64,000 bases of DNA from Eumeta japonica. Lineage: Eukaryota > Arthropoda > Insecta > Lepidoptera > Psychidae. Under the pieces are notes generated by a model, which was not told the DNA's origin, ran no database searches, and was given only the letters and a program-made list of their open reading frames with translations. A program made the translations under genes and the position numbers. Positions 63,761-64,000 of this stretch are shown piece by piece. The stretch spans positions 118,559 to 182,558 of the forward strand of contig BGZK01001248.1 in NCBI GenBank assembly GCA_005406025.1. The letters are read 5' to 3'. The stretch's first letter is position 1. The number at the start of each line of letters is the position of its first letter.

Positions 63761-64000
63761 ACTCTACCAATGTATTCCATAATGTAGCCACTGATAGCTT
63801 TTCTGTTTAAAAAAACAACATCAATCGTTGCAAACTGCATCAAAATCCATGGGTTTGCCCGGGAAACATCGTTAACAGAAATTTATAAAAAAAACCGTTT
63901 CATCAAAATAGCATGTAAAATGGTTGATGGATTGATGTTTGGTATTTGGTCATCTTTTTCTGTTCATAAAATGCATCGGATGTCATAAAGCAGATCAAAA
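63020..64000 (+). repeat. Long dispersed repeat ('aacttccc' family), copy 4, running off the window
   Basis: After (gt)n (63,118-63,142) the text follows copy 1 at 32.9 kb: ttttgaacggtttaaccgaa, tcagtttgcgatattcgaaa, gttgcatcgactgcctt, atttgttcaagacatcg. A second (gt)n at 63,726-63,757 and a repeat of the later blocks (aacatcaatcgttgcaaact, gatggattgatgtttggt) show a partial internal duplication. No coding frame. Confidence 0.75.

Overview
The window looks like lepidopteran (moth or butterfly) nuclear DNA. It is AT-rich, with no gene-sized open frames, and is made of long non-coding stretches, dispersed repeats and short CpG-rich islands. The lepidopteran assignment rests on recognised repeat families: retroposon tails of the 'ggccggcaacgcac ... 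ggcggtgatcatc' type (about 28.7, 47.9 and 57.2 kb), the 'agggttccgtacc' family (35.5 kb), the 'taaccgacttcaaaaaa' family (51.6 and 60.6 kb), the 'accgattttgatgaaatt' family (18.2, 50.2 and 58.1 kb) and tRNA-derived SINEs with a 'ggcttaacgtgctc' body. I cannot name the species, chromosome or gene.

No complete conserved host gene is present. The window probably lies in introns or flanking DNA of one or more large genes. What remains of genes is a set of small exon-like pieces with good splice signals. On the minus strand these are a TISU-like first coding exon (38,781-38,796), a 42-nt microexon with excellent acceptor and donor (8,442-8,483), an Arg/Gly-rich start exon (34,624-34,716), a probable untranslated first exon with a tandem TCAGT initiator (59,321-59,613) and a short ATG-to-donor exon (3,009-3,026). 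On the plus strand, exons end at 44,867 and 61,644. Most of these lie in or beside CpG-rich islands. The 38.8-kb exon and the microexon join in a matching reading phase, which would imply an intron of about 30 kb.

Layout: 0-9.5 kb is AT-rich, with two CTCF-like sites, two CpG islands, a 42-bp perfect palindrome and the microexon. 9.6-10.7 kb is a 7-copy, ~161-bp tandem array. 15.4-18 kb has CpG/E-box and CCAAT-cluster regulatory candidates. 18.7-20.4 kb is a 1.67-kb DNA transposon with ~500-bp inverted repeats and an 8-bp target duplication. 20.7-28 kb mixes SINEs, a 39-bp minisatellite and a 57-bp array with dimeric higher-order structure. 28.6-29.7 kb holds a retroposon tail and an R1-type LINE endonuclease relic. 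32.9-34.2 kb is a long dispersed repeat whose relatives lie at 55, 59.9 and 63 kb. 38-41 kb is a promoter island and an enhancer-like segment. 42.3-43.4 kb is a deleted mariner. 45.5-46.4 kb has a purine tract, an unidentified 124-codon frame and a hairpin. 47.8-61 kb holds retroposon tails, an RTE LINE 3' end, a RING-like fragment, two copies of one long repeat and more CpG promoters. 62-64 kb is CpG-rich DNA, a hairpin and repeat DNA.

Nothing here works together as an operon or defence system. The most distinctive signals are the split minus-strand gene model, the long-inverted-repeat transposon, the two structured tandem arrays, the orphan frame at 46 kb and the number of perfect hairpins.
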